In this document: positions 40,097 through 49,266 of the stretch, piece by piece
How the letters are laid out: each line of letters starts with the position of its first letter
Numbering within the stretch: the first letter of the stretch is position 1
NCBI RefSeq assembly: GCF_902497555.1
Contig: NZ_CABVGP010000001.1
Span: 3,886,501 to 3,950,500, forward strand
Source: Amycolatopsis camponoti
GTDB lineage: Bacteria; Actinomycetota; Actinomycetes; Mycobacteriales; Pseudonocardiaceae
Length of the DNA stretch: 64,000 nucleotides
Direction of reading: 5' to 3'
Translations under genes and position numbers: made by a program
Notes under the pieces: model-generated
What the model was told of the DNA's origin: nothing
The model's database searches: none
Seen by the model: the letters and a program-made list of their open reading frames with translations, nothing else

Positions 40097-41380
40097 ATGC
40101 GTCGGACAAGAGAGCGGCGAACGCTCGTCGCGCTGGCCGCGGTGGTCCCGCTGCTGCTGACCGGGGTCGCCGCGTGCGGCTCGGGCTCCGGCGGCGACGG
40201 CGGGGACGTGACGATCACGTTCGTCTGGTGGGGCAGCGAAGGCCGGGCGAACCTGACCAAGAAGGCCGTCGAGCTGTTCCAGCAGAAGAACCCGAAGATC
40301 AAGGTGCAGACGTCGTTCTCGGCGTACGCGGCCTACTGGGAGAAGCTCGCGACCCAGACGGCGGGCGGCAAGCCGCCGGACGTCCTCAACGTCGACACGC
40401 GCTACCTGGCCGAGTACGGCGGCCGCGGCGTCCTGGCCGACCTCAACCAGGGGACCGGCAAGGCGATCTCGCTCGCCGACATCAACCCCGAGCTGGCGGC
40501 CACCGGCGTCTACCAGGGCAAGCGGTACGCGGTGCCGTGGGCGCAGAACACGCCGGCCATGCTCTACGACCCGGCGGCCTTCACCGCGGCGGGCGCGGAC
40601 CCGGCGAAGGGCCTGACCTGGGACCAGTTCGCCGACGCGACCCAGAAGGTGAGCGGCGCCGGGAGCGCGCGCGGCACGACCGACTTCGGCATCCTCGACA
40701 CGACGCTGGAGATCTGGCTGCGCCAGCAGGGCAAGCAGTTCTACACGCCGGAGGGCAAGCTCGGCTTCGCCGCCGACGACCTGCGCCGGTACTGGCAGCT
40801 CGCGGGCCGGTTCCGCGATGCCAAGGGCGCGTCCCCGGCCGACGTCACGGCGTCGTACAACACCTCGCCCGAGCAGTCGCCGCTCGGCAGGCAGCTGACC
40901 AGTTCCGAGTTCGCCTACGACAACCTCCTGCCCGCGTACCAGAAGGCGAACGGCAAGCCGCTGAACGTGGCGCCGTACCCGACCGCCGCGAACGGGGACA
41001 CCGGGCAGTACCGCCGGCCGTCGATGTTCCTGTCGGTCTCCGCGCGCAGCCAGCAGCAGGACGCGGCGGCGAAGCTCGTCGACTTCCTGGTCAACGACCC
41101 CGAGGTGGGCAAGATCGTCGGCACCGACCGCGGGCTCGCGCCGAACCTCAAGGTCCGCGCCCAGCTCGCGCCGTCCGCGAAGGGTGCCGACAAGACGCTC
41201 TACGACTACGAAGCCGCCCTCGAGCCGAAGCTCGGTGCCGCGCCGCCGGTGCCGCCCAAGGGCGCGGGCGCGATCCAGAAGCTCCTCCAGCGCACCTACG
41301 AGGAGGTCGCGTTCGGGCGGATGAGCCTCGACGACGCCGTCAGCCGGTTCATGTCCGAAGCCGAGAAGGGACTCAAGTAG
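40097..41380 (+). CDS. ABC transporter solute-binding lipoprotein (CUT1 type)
   Basis: 427 aa. Lipobox GVAAC (Cys27) follows a basic N-terminus; the mature part is a cluster B binding protein (TITFVWWGSEGRANLTKKAV, GGKPPDVLNVDTRYLAEYGGRG, YAVPWAQNTPAMLYDP). GGAGAG precedes the ATG; earlier in-frame codons lie in the operator. With two MalF/MalG-like permeases and pectinases around it, oligogalacturonides are the likely cargo. No ATPase is encoded in the operon, as usual for CUT1 systems served by a shared MsiK-type ATPase. Confidence 0.93.
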   Translation: MRRTRERRTLVALAAVVPLLLTGVAACGSGSGGDGGDVTITFVWWGSEGRANLTKKAVELFQQKNPKIKVQTSFSAYAAYWEKLATQTAGGKPPDVLNVDTRYLAEYGGRGVLADLNQGTGKAISLADINPELAATGVYQGKRYAVPWAQNTPAMLYDPAAFTAAGADPAKGLTWDQFADATQKVSGAGSARGTTDFGILDTTLEIWLRQQGKQFYTPEGKLGFAADDLRRYWQLAGRFRDAKGASPADVTASYNTSPEQSPLGRQLTSSEFAYDNLLPAYQKANGKPLNVAPYPTAANGDTGQYRRPSMFLSVSARSQQQDAAAKLVDFLVNDPEVGKIVGTDRGLAPNLKVRAQLAPSAKGADKTLYDYEAALEPKLGAAPPVPPKGAGAIQKLLQRTYEEVAFGRMSLDDAVSRFMSEAEKGLK

Positions 41381-41383
41381 CCG

Positions 41384-42358
41384 ATGACGACCGTGCGCAC
41401 CCCGGACCCGCCGGTCGCCCCGGAGGCGGCCGCGGGGGTCCGGAGGCGGGACCGGCCGGCCGGGCGCCGCCGCAAGAGCCAGCCGGAGGCCTTCGCGTTC
41501 CTGACGCCCTGGCTGCTCGGCGCGGTGGCGCTGACCGTCGGCCCGATGGTCGTCTCGCTCTACCTGTCCTTCACCGACTACGACCTCTTCACCTCGCCGA
41601 AGTGGGTCGGCTTCGGGAACTTCGCGCACATGTTCACCGACGACGACCGCTACCTGCAGTCGGTGAAGGTGACGCTCATCTACGTCCTGGTCTCGGTGCC
41701 GCTGAAGCTCGCCGTGTCGCTGCTGGTGGCCATGCTGCTCAACACGCGCCGCGGCGGAGGCGGCTTCTACCGGGCCGCGTTCTACGCGCCGTCGCTGCTG
41801 GGCGCGAGCGTCGCGGCGGCGCTGGTGTGGCGGGCGCTGTTCATGGGCGGCGGCCCGGTGAACGAGGTGCTGGCCTCTGTCGGCTGGCACACGCCGAGCT
41901 GGGTCGACGACCCCCAGTTCAGCCTCGCCTCGATCGTGCTGCTCGGGGTCTGGCAGTTCGGCGCGCCGATGGTGATCTTCCTGGCCGGGCTCAAGCAGAT
42001 CCCGGCCGAGCTGCACGAAGCGGCCGCGATCGACGGCGCCGGCGCGTTCCGCCGGTTCCGGCACATCACGCTGCCGATGCTGTCGCCGGTGATCTTCTTC
42101 AACCTGGTGATGGAGGCCATCCACGCGTTCCAGGCGTTCACCCCGGCGTTCGTCATCGGCGGCGGCCGCGGCGGTCCGGCCGACGCGGACCTGTTCTACA
42201 CGCTCTACCTGTTCGAGGTCGGCTTCCAGGACTTCCGCATGGGCTACGCGTCCGCGATGGCGTGGGTCCTGCTGGCGGTGATCGCGATCGTCACGGCGAT
42301 CGTGTTCCGCACCGCGAAGCTGTGGGTGTTCTACGACGACACCGGGGAGCGCTCATGA
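41384..42358 (+). CDS. ABC transporter permease, MalF-like
   Basis: 324 aa, six hydrophobic segments after a basic cytoplasmic N-terminus of about 35 residues. The EAA loop that contacts the ATPase is ELHEAAAIDGAGAFRRF-HITLP (about 210-232). It starts three bases after the binding protein stop, and its stop overlaps the next permease start (ATGA). GFGNFAHMFTDD is typical of sugar CUT1 permeases. Confidence 0.95.
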   Translation: MTTVRTPDPPVAPEAAAGVRRRDRPAGRRRKSQPEAFAFLTPWLLGAVALTVGPMVVSLYLSFTDYDLFTSPKWVGFGNFAHMFTDDDRYLQSVKVTLIYVLVSVPLKLAVSLLVAMLLNTRRGGGGFYRAAFYAPSLLGASVAAALVWRALFMGGGPVNEVLASVGWHTPSWVDDPQFSLASIVLLGVWQFGAPMVIFLAGLKQIPAELHEAAAIDGAGAFRRFRHITLPMLSPVIFFNLVMEAIHAFQAFTPAFVIGGGRGGPADADLFYTLYLFEVGFQDFRMGYASAMAWVLLAVIAIVTAIVFRTAKLWVFYDDTGERS

Positions 42359-43200
42359 CCGTGCTCCCGCGTTCGGCCCGCTCGGCCGGGTGGCACGTGC
42401 TGTGCCTGGTGATCGTCGCCGTGGTGCTGTACCCGCTGGTGTGGCTGGCGTTCGCGTCGGTCAAGCCGCCGGACGAGATCCTCTCGCGGCTGGCGCTGCT
42501 GCCGACGCGGCTCGTCTTCGACGGGTATTCGAAGGGCTGGGAAGGCGCGGCGGACGTCGGGTTCGGCCGCTTCTTCCTCAACTCGTTCCTCGTCGCCGGC
42601 CTGTCGGTGGCCGCGAACGTCCTGTCGTGTTCGCTGGCCGCTTTCGCCTTCGCGCGCTTGAAGTTCCGGTTCCGCGGCGCGCTGTTCGCGTTCATGATCA
42701 CGACGCTGATGCTGCCCTACCACGTCACGCTCATCCCGCAGTACGTGATCTTCCAGCAGGCCGGCCTGGTCAACACGTTCGTCCCGCTGGTCCTGCCGAA
42801 GCTGCTGGCCACCGAGGCGTTCTTCGTGTTCCTGATCGTCCAGTTCATGCGCGGGATCCCGCGCGAGCTGGACGAGGCCGCGACCATCGACGGCTGCTCG
42901 GTCTACCGGACCTTCTGGCACGTCGTGCTGCCGCTGTCGAAACCGGCGCTGGTCACGACGTCGATCTTCACGTTCATCTGGACGTGGAACGACTTCTTCA
43001 CGCAGATGGTCTACCTGAACGACACGGAGAAGTTCACCGTGCCGCTCGGCCTGCGGCTGTTCGTCGACACCAGCAGCGAGTCGAACTTCGGCGCGATGTT
43101 CGCCATGTCGGCGCTCGCGCTCGTCCCGATCGTGCTCTTCTTCCTCGCCTTCCAGCGCCTGCTGGTCGAAGGCGTCAGCACCAGCGGCCTGAAGGGGTGA
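42355..43200 (+). CDS. ABC transporter permease, MalG-like
   Basis: 281 aa with six hydrophobic segments. The EAA motif is ELDEAATIDGCSVYRTFWHV, followed by VLPLSKPAL and the MalG-type end SALALVPIVLFFLAFQRLLVEGVSTSGLKG split over two segments. The ATG overlaps the upstream stop by four bases. It pairs with the MalF-like subunit to form the membrane pore. Confidence 0.95.
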   Translation: MTVLPRSARSAGWHVLCLVIVAVVLYPLVWLAFASVKPPDEILSRLALLPTRLVFDGYSKGWEGAADVGFGRFFLNSFLVAGLSVAANVLSCSLAAFAFARLKFRFRGALFAFMITTLMLPYHVTLIPQYVIFQQAGLVNTFVPLVLPKLLATEAFFVFLIVQFMRGIPRELDEAATIDGCSVYRTFWHVVLPLSKPALVTTSIFTFIWTWNDFFTQMVYLNDTEKFTVPLGLRLFVDTSSESNFGAMFAMSALALVPIVLFFLAFQRLLVEGVSTSGLKG

Positions 43201-43205
43201 CGGCG

Positions 43206-43772
43206 ATGCGCACCGCGAAGACGCAGTGGCGTACCGGGCTCGGCGACTTCTCGGACTGCCTGCTGACGGGCCTGCTCGTCGCCCTCGCCTCGGTGCCGGT
43301 GGTGACGGCGGCCCCGGCGTTCGCGGCGGGCTGTCGCACCCTGGACCGGACGCGGCACGGCATCGGAAGTCCACTGTGGACGACGTTCTGGGCCGACTTC
43401 CGCCACGCCGCCCGGGGTGGGTTGCTCTTCGCCCTCGGTTGCCCCGTCGCGGTCGTGCTCTTCGTGGTGGACCTCGAAGTGGTGCGCTCGATGCCGGGCG
43501 CGGGGGTGCTCGGGCCCGCGTTGTGGGTCCTGGCCGCCGCGGTCGCCGTCGTCGCGCTGCGGACGTGCGAGGTGGTAGCGACCGAGTCGCTGTCCTGGCG
43601 GCGGGCGGTCGCGACGGCGGCCCGCGAGACCGCGGCGGCGCCGGGGAACGCCCTGCTCCTGGCCGGGGCGGCCGGCCTCGCGGTGGTGCTCGTCTGGATG
43701 CTGCCGATCCTCGCCCTGCTGGTGGCCGGGCCGCTGGCCCTGGCCGCGGTGGCGACCGGCGGGCCCCGATGA
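43206..43772 (+). CDS. DUF624/YesL-like membrane protein
   Basis: 188 aa, four to five hydrophobic segments. The N-terminal pattern DCLLTGLLVALASVPVVTAAPAFAAGCR, read here as two parts around PVVT, resembles YesL of the Bacillus rhamnogalacturonan locus (DUF624). The family is regularly encoded beside CUT1 transporters for plant oligosaccharides; its function is unknown, perhaps an accessory transport subunit. GTG at 43197 is an alternative start. The stop overlaps the next ATG. Confidence 0.7.
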   Translation: MRTAKTQWRTGLGDFSDCLLTGLLVALASVPVVTAAPAFAAGCRTLDRTRHGIGSPLWTTFWADFRHAARGGLLFALGCPVAVVLFVVDLEVVRSMPGAGVLGPALWVLAAAVAVVALRTCEVVATESLSWRRAVATAARETAAAPGNALLLAGAAGLAVVLVWMLPILALLVAGPLALAAVATGGPR

Positions 43773-44878
43773 TCCCGAGCGTCGTCGTGTTCGGCACGGC
43801 CGGCTACGCGCGCACGCACCTGCGCCGCGCCCGGGCGCTGCACGACCGGGGAGAGATCGTCCTGGCCGGCGCGTGCGACGTCCGGGAGCCGCCGGACGGG
43901 GCCGGCGAGCTGGTGCCGGTGTTCACCCGCGACCCGGCCGAGCTGCTGGCTCGCGTGCCGGCCGACATCGCCGTGGTGGCCACCCCACCGCACACGCACC
44001 TGCCGCTGGCCCGCCTCGCGCTCGCCGCGGGCTGCCACGTGCTCGTGGAGAAGCCGCCGGTGCTCGACCTGACGGCGTTCGACGAGCTGACGGAGCGGGC
44101 CCGGGGCCGGGCCTGTCAGGTCGGGTTCCAGAGCTTCGGCTCGCCCGCCGTGCCGGTGATCCGGGCCGCGCTGGCCCGGGGCGCGATCGGGGCGGTCACC
44201 GGGGTCGCCGCCGCGGGCGCGTGGATCCGGCGTGACCGCTACTTCGCGCGCTCCGCCTGGGCGGGCCGTCGCCGGCTCGAGGGGCGAGCGGTCGTGGACG
44301 GCGCGCTGACGAACCCGTTCGCCCACGCCGTCGCGACCGCCTTGCTGCTCAACGGCACCGCCGGCGCCCGGCCCGAGCGCGCGACCGTCGAGCTGTACCG
44401 CGCCCGCGACATCGAGTCGGACGACACGGCGTGCGCCCGCCTGTGCTTCGCCGGCGCGCCGGACGTCGTCGCGGCCGCGACGCTCGCCGCCGAAGCCGAC
44501 CACGAGCCCTACGTGCTGATCCACGGCACCGAGGGCCGGATCCGGTGGCACTACAAGACCGACGTCGTCCTCATCGGCGGCGAGCCGGTGCCGGTCGGCC
44601 CGCCGGAAGACCTGCTGGCGAACCTCGTCGGGCACCTCCGCGACGGCGTGCCCCTGCTCGCCCCTCTGGCCGCCACCCGCGCGTTCACCGCACTGGTCGA
44701 GACGGTCCGCGACGCGCCCGAGCCGCGACGGCTGCCCGGGGCCCGGGCGGTCGGCACCGGGCCGGAGCGCCGGTTCGTCGTGCCGGGTGTCGACCGGGCC
44801 GTCGACGTGGCGGCCGAACGGCTCGCGCTCTTCTCCGAGCTCGCCCTGCCCTGGACCCTCGCCCGAGAGGAGACGTGA
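43769..44878 (+). CDS. Gfo/Idh/MocA-family oxidoreductase
   Basis: 369 aa. Rossmann motif FGTAGYARTHLRRA at the N-terminus, ATPPHTH near 72-77 and the catalytic EKP at 94-96 (LVEKPPVLD). It is a paralogue of the protein at 38706 but retains the lysine. NAD(P)-dependent oxidation or epimerisation of a sugar or uronate is expected. ATGA overlap upstream and TGATG overlap downstream show tight coupling inside the operon. Confidence 0.92.
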   Translation: MIPSVVVFGTAGYARTHLRRARALHDRGEIVLAGACDVREPPDGAGELVPVFTRDPAELLARVPADIAVVATPPHTHLPLARLALAAGCHVLVEKPPVLDLTAFDELTERARGRACQVGFQSFGSPAVPVIRAALARGAIGAVTGVAAAGAWIRRDRYFARSAWAGRRRLEGRAVVDGALTNPFAHAVATALLLNGTAGARPERATVELYRARDIESDDTACARLCFAGAPDVVAAATLAAEADHEPYVLIHGTEGRIRWHYKTDVVLIGGEPVPVGPPEDLLANLVGHLRDGVPLLAPLAATRAFTALVETVRDAPEPRRLPGARAVGTGPERRFVVPGVDRAVDVAAERLALFSELALPWTLAREET

Positions 44879-46110
44879 TGGTGACGCGCCGCTACGCGAT
44901 CGTCGGCCTGGGGTCCCGCGCCCGGCTGTTCGCCCGCTCACTGGCCAGCTCGCCGCGAGCCGAGCTCGCGGCCTTCTGCGACCCCAGCGAAACCCGCATG
45001 CGCGTCCACAAAGGATGGATCGGCGCGTCGGTGCCGGGTTACCGGCCGGCGGACTTCGCGGCCATGCTGGAAAAGGAGCACATCGACGTCGTCGTGGTGT
45101 GCACGCCGGACCACACGCACGCGGACTACGTCGTCGCCGCGCTGCACGCCGGCTGCGACGTCGTCACCGAAAAGCCCATGACGACCGACGTCGACGGCGC
45201 GCGGCGCATCCTCACGGCCCGCCGGGAGACGGGGCGCTCGGTGCGGGTCGCGTTCAACTACCGGTACAACCCGGTGCACCGGCGCGTGCGCGAGCTGCTG
45301 GCCGCGGGCGCGATCGGGGAGATCGGCTCGGTCGAGTTCGGCTGGCTGCTCGACACCGCGCACGGCGCCGACTACTTCCGCCGCTGGCACCGCGACAAGG
45401 CGAACTCCGGCGGCCTGCTCGTGCACAAGTCCGGCCACCACTTCGACCTGGTCAACTGGTGGCTCGGCAGCGGTCCCGAGACGGTCTTCGCCTTCGGCAG
45501 GCTGTTCTTCTACGGCGAGCGGAACGGCCGCCGGCCCACCGCCCCCGACGACCGTTTCGCGCTGGACCTCGAGGCCTCGCCCCTGCTGCGCGCGCTCTAC
45601 CTCGACGCGGAGCGGGAAGACGGCTACGTCAGGAACCAGGACGTGTTCGCACCCGGCGTCACGATCGAGGACGACGTTTCGGTGCTCGTCCGGCACCGCG
45701 GCGGGGTGGTCCTGAACTACCACCTGCACGCGTATTCGCCGCGGGAGGGCTACCGCGTCGCGTTTTCGGGCAGCTCGGGGCGGCTCGAGCTGGAGGTCCG
45801 GGAGAACGAGTACCCGTCCGGTGCCGAGCCGAAAGCCGAGCCCGGACGCGCCCGGCTGACCGTGCAACGGCACTGGGAACCGCCGGAGGTCGTGCTCGAC
45901 GAGGTCCTCGGCGAAGGCCACGGCGGCGGGGACGAGCGGATGCTCGCCGAGCTGCTCGGCGACGCCGGCCCGGACCCGCTCGGCTGCGCCGCCGACCACG
46001 ATTCCGGCCTGCAGGCGCTGCTCACCGGGCTGGCGGCCAACCGGTCCCTGGCCACCGGCCTGCCGGTGCCGGTCGACGACCTGCTCGGCGAAATCGGGGA
46101 ACCGGGGTGA
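44878..46110 (+). CDS. Gfo/Idh/MocA-family oxidoreductase, second type
   Basis: 410 aa with GAGAGGAG upstream of the ATG. Motifs: AIVGLGSRARLFARSL, VCTPDHTHADY, TEKP (98-100) and GGLLVHKSGHHFDLVNWWL, which carries the active-site histidines. It is distant from the other two Gfo/Idh proteins here and resembles the large dehydrogenases that occur with DUF6807/PmoA proteins in plant-polysaccharide loci. Substrate unproven; a galacturonate-derived sugar is plausible. It overlaps both neighbours. Confidence 0.92.
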   Translation: MVTRRYAIVGLGSRARLFARSLASSPRAELAAFCDPSETRMRVHKGWIGASVPGYRPADFAAMLEKEHIDVVVVCTPDHTHADYVVAALHAGCDVVTEKPMTTDVDGARRILTARRETGRSVRVAFNYRYNPVHRRVRELLAAGAIGEIGSVEFGWLLDTAHGADYFRRWHRDKANSGGLLVHKSGHHFDLVNWWLGSGPETVFAFGRLFFYGERNGRRPTAPDDRFALDLEASPLLRALYLDAEREDGYVRNQDVFAPGVTIEDDVSVLVRHRGGVVLNYHLHAYSPREGYRVAFSGSSGRLELEVRENEYPSGAEPKAEPGRARLTVQRHWEPPEVVLDEVLGEGHGGGDERMLAELLGDAGPDPLGCAADHDSGLQALLTGLAANRSLATGLPVPVDDLLGEIGEPG

Positions 46111-47024
46111 GCCGGGCGGCCGTGGGCGACGGGACGCTGGCGCTGGCCGAAGACGACGGCCGGATGCGCGTCCACGTCGGCGACCTCGTCCTGGCGGAGT
46201 ACGTCGTGGCGCCGCCGACGCCGGCCGGAGACTCGCCGAAGCCGTACCTGCACCCGCTGCGCACCACCGCCGGCGAGACCGTGACCGCGGTCCGGCCGCA
46301 CGACCACACCTGGCACAACGGCCTGCAGTTCACCATGGCCCACCTCTCGGGGGAGAACTTCTGGGGCGGCCGGACGTACGTGCGCGGCCGCGGGTACACG
46401 CCGCTCGACAACAACGGCAGCGTCCGGCACGTCCGCTGGGAGAGCATCGTGACCGCGGCGGGGTCCTGCGAGCTGCGGCACGAGCTGGCCTGGCGCACCG
46501 CGGCGGGCCGGCGGTGGCTGACCGAGCACCGCACGCTGCGCTTCGGCGACGTCTCGGCGGACCGCTGGACCCTCACGTGGACGAGCCGGCTGCGCAACAC
46601 CAGCGGCCGGGAGCTGCGCTGGGGCAGCCCGGTGACCGAAGGCCGCGAGACGGCCGGCTACGGCGGGCTGTTCTGGCGCGGGCCGCGCTCGTTCGTCGGG
46701 GGCGCGGTCCGGACGTCCGACGGCCGGCCGGCGGACGACGCGATGGGGCACCGCGCCCCGTGGCTCGCGTTCACCGGCCGGCACGACGAGAGCCTCCGGA
46801 CGTCGACGCTGCTGTTCGCCGACAGCCCGGCGAACCCCGGTTTTCCCACGGCCTGGTACGTGCGGGCCGAGCCGTTCCCGGTCGTCAGCTTCGCCGCGAC
46901 CTACCACCGGCCGCGGCTGCTCGCACCGGGGGAGGAGCTGACGCTGACCCACCACGTCGTCGTCCTCGACGGCGATCCGGAGCCCGCCCGGCTGGCCGAG
47001 CTCGCGGCCCGGGCGGCCGAGTAG
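46107..47024 (+). CDS. DUF6807 (PmoA-like) protein
   Basis: 305 aa from GTG overlapping the previous stop. A beta-rich cytosolic protein with conserved RPHDHTWHNGLQFTMAHL and GENFWGG motifs and several invariant-looking His residues, the pattern of PmoA/DUF6807 proteins. The family is usually found next to Gfo/Idh dehydrogenases, as here; galactose mutarotase-like fold has been suggested for it, and an epimerase or hydratase role on uronates is a reasonable guess. No signal peptide. Confidence 0.8.
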   Translation: MSRAAVGDGTLALAEDDGRMRVHVGDLVLAEYVVAPPTPAGDSPKPYLHPLRTTAGETVTAVRPHDHTWHNGLQFTMAHLSGENFWGGRTYVRGRGYTPLDNNGSVRHVRWESIVTAAGSCELRHELAWRTAAGRRWLTEHRTLRFGDVSADRWTLTWTSRLRNTSGRELRWGSPVTEGRETAGYGGLFWRGPRSFVGGAVRTSDGRPADDAMGHRAPWLAFTGRHDESLRTSTLLFADSPANPGFPTAWYVRAEPFPVVSFAATYHRPRLLAPGEELTLTHHVVVLDGDPEPARLAELAARAAE

Positions 47025-47035
47025 AAGGAGCCGAC

Positions 47036-48307
47036 ATGCGCTGGAAGGCCTTCGCGGGGTGCCTCGCCCTGCTCGGACTCACCCTCACCGCCGGGCCGGC
47101 GGAAGCCCACGGCCACGACCCGGGCCGCGTCGTGGCCGGCGCGCACGACGGCTGGGGCGCGGGGACGACCGGGGGAGCGGCCGCCGCACCCGGCGACGTC
47201 CACACGGTGTCGAAGCGCTCGGAGCTGGTGGCGGCGCTGGCATCGCACCCGGGCGCGCCGAAGATCGTCTACGTCCGCGGCACGATCGAGGGCAACGTGG
47301 ACGCCGGTGACCGGCCGCGGACCTGTGCCGACTTCGCCGATCCCGGCTACAGCCTGCCCGCGTACCTGGCGGCGTACGACCCGGCGACCTGGGGGAAGGT
47401 CGAGCCTTCCGGACCGTTGGAGGAGGCCCGCGCCCGGTCGCAGGCGAACCAGGCGGCGCAGGTGGTGGTCGACGTCGGCCCGGACACGACGATCTACGGG
47501 CTCGGCGCGACTCTGCACGGGCTGACGCTGCGCGTCACCGGTGACAACGTGATCCTGCGGAACCTGCGGTTCTCCGACGCGCACGACTGCTTCCCGCAGT
47601 GGGACCCCCTCGACGGCGCCGACGGGAACTGGAACTCCGAGTACGACAACGTGGACCTGGTCGGCGCGACGCACGTCTGGGTCGACCACAACGAGTTCAG
47701 CGACGGCGGGAACGACGCGCAGCCCACGTATTTCGGGCGCAAATACGAGGTCCACGACGGACTGCTGGACATCGTGAACGGCTCGGACCTGGTGACGGTG
47801 TCGGACAACCGGCTGCACGACCACGACAAGACGATGCTGATCGGCAACACCGACAAGCCCACCTACGACGTCGGGAAGCTGCGCGTCACCGTGCACCACA
47901 ACCTGTTCTCGGAGATCGGGCAGCGCGCGCCGCGGGTGCGGTACGGGCAGGTGCACGTGTACGACAACCTTTACGTGGTGCGGGACCCGGCCGCCTACAC
48001 GTATTCGCTCGGGGTGGGCGTCGAGTCGCGCATCTACGCGGAGAACAACTTCTTCCGGATCCCGGCCACGGTTCCCCTGGGTGCGCTGGTCCACTATTGG
48101 AAGGGGACGGTGCTGCACGCGACCGGGACGCTGGTTTCCTCCGGTGCGGCGCTGCCCCGGCCGGTGGATCTGCCGGCGGAGTACAACGCGGCCAACGATC
48201 CGGATCTGGGGCCGGACGTGGGCTGGACGCCGACGCTGGTCGACCACCTCGATCCCACGTGGGCGGTGCCCGCGCGGGTGCTGCTCGGCGCCGGTCCCGT
48301 TTTCTGA
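47036..48307 (+). CDS. Secreted pectate lyase, PL1 (larger form)
   Basis: 423 aa, last gene of the transporter operon, 11 bases after the previous stop with AGAAGGAG upstream. Signal peptide about 1-25. Beta-helix PL1 motifs: VWVDHNEFSDGGND, HDGLLDIVNGSDLVTVSDNR, HDHDKTMLIGNTD and GQRAPRVRYGQVHVYDNLY with the catalytic arginine. An insertion near residues 85-130 with two cysteines distinguishes it from the first PL1. Expression with the importer suggests that product uptake and lysis are matched. Confidence 0.95.
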   Translation: MRWKAFAGCLALLGLTLTAGPAEAHGHDPGRVVAGAHDGWGAGTTGGAAAAPGDVHTVSKRSELVAALASHPGAPKIVYVRGTIEGNVDAGDRPRTCADFADPGYSLPAYLAAYDPATWGKVEPSGPLEEARARSQANQAAQVVVDVGPDTTIYGLGATLHGLTLRVTGDNVILRNLRFSDAHDCFPQWDPLDGADGNWNSEYDNVDLVGATHVWVDHNEFSDGGNDAQPTYFGRKYEVHDGLLDIVNGSDLVTVSDNRLHDHDKTMLIGNTDKPTYDVGKLRVTVHHNLFSEIGQRAPRVRYGQVHVYDNLYVVRDPAAYTYSLGVGVESRIYAENNFFRIPATVPLGALVHYWKGTVLHATGTLVSSGAALPRPVDLPAEYNAANDPDLGPDVGWTPTLVDHLDPTWAVPARVLLGAGPVF

Positions 48308-48354
48308 AAACGGCGGGCATCCGGGCGACAGGGTGATCCCAGCGGCCGGTGACA

Positions 48355-48398
48355 TTGACACGCCGAACCCGGGAACCGGAGACTGAGAAAGCGCTTTC
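48355..48398 (+). promoter_or_regulatory. Promoter and overlapping LacI operator of the PL3 lyase gene
   Basis: TTGACA (48355-48360), 18-base spacer, GAGACT (48379-48384) in -10 position. The palindrome GAAAGCGCTTTC (48387-48398), identical to that at 39938, covers the predicted start. Confidence 0.75.
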
Positions 48399-48449
48399 AG
48401 CACTCGCCAGGACCCTTTTCCGCAAGGGAAGACCCAAGGAGTGATGAGC

Positions 48450-49220
48450 ATGTCCCCGATTTCCCGGGTCGCGGTCGTCGCCGCGCTCGCGGTGTCCACC
48501 GTGATCGTCGCCGGCCCGTCCGCGAGCGCCGCCTCGTGGCCGAGTCCCACCGCCAGTCAGGCGGTCGGCGCGACCATCAAGGTCACCGGCGGCACCTACG
48601 ACGGCGGCCTCAAGCGGTTCTACGGCACCGGCGACCTCGGCACCGGCGGCCAGGACGAGGACCAGGGCCCGATCTTCGAGCTCGCCAACGGCACCACCCT
48701 GAAGAACGTCGTCCTCGGCAGCCCGGCCGCCGACGGCGTGCACTGCCTCGGCACCTGCACGCTGCTCAACGTCTGGTGGGAGGACGTCGGCGAGGACGCC
48801 GCGACCTTCAAGGGCACCTCGGCGTCGCAGACCATGACGATCGACGGCGGCGGGGCGCGCAAGGCGTCGGACAAGGTGTTCCAGCACAACGGCCCCGGCA
48901 CGATGTACATCCGGAACTTCCAGGTCAACGACTTCGGCAAGCTGTACCGCTCCTGCGGCAACTGCAAGACGCAGTACAAGCGCACCGTCGTCGTGGACAA
49001 CGTCACCGCCACGGTGCCCGGCAAGGCACTGGTCGGCATCAACACCAACTACGGCGACACCGCGAAGCTGACCCGGATCACCATCGTCGGCGACTCGAGC
49101 CGCAAGATCGAGCCCTGCCAGAAGTACAAGGGGGTCACCAGCGGCGAGCCGACCAAGACCGGCAGCGGCCCCGACTCGACGAACTGCCTCTACACCACCG
49201 CCAACATCACCTACCAGTGA
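48450..49220 (+). CDS. Secreted pectate lyase, PL3
   Basis: 256 aa from ATG 48450, eight bases after AAGGAG; ATG 48444 is an alternative. Signal peptide about 1-28 (ending ASA). PL3 motifs: IFELANGTTLKNVVLG, ADGVHCLGTCTLLNVWWEDV, GEDAATFKG and GGGARKASDKVFQHNG, with paired cysteines at CLGTC, CGNC and later. PL3 enzymes are small Ca-dependent endo-acting lyases on low-methylated pectin. Third secreted lyase of the locus, followed by a methylesterase 46 bases on. Confidence 0.95.
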   Translation: MSPISRVAVVAALAVSTVIVAGPSASAASWPSPTASQAVGATIKVTGGTYDGGLKRFYGTGDLGTGGQDEDQGPIFELANGTTLKNVVLGSPAADGVHCLGTCTLLNVWWEDVGEDAATFKGTSASQTMTIDGGGARKASDKVFQHNGPGTMYIRNFQVNDFGKLYRSCGNCKTQYKRTVVVDNVTATVPGKALVGINTNYGDTAKLTRITIVGDSSRKIEPCQKYKGVTSGEPTKTGSGPDSTNCLYTTANITYQ

Positions 49221-49266
49221 CCGGCCGGGGGTGCCGTCCACCGTCCGGCACCCCCCAGGAGGCGTC

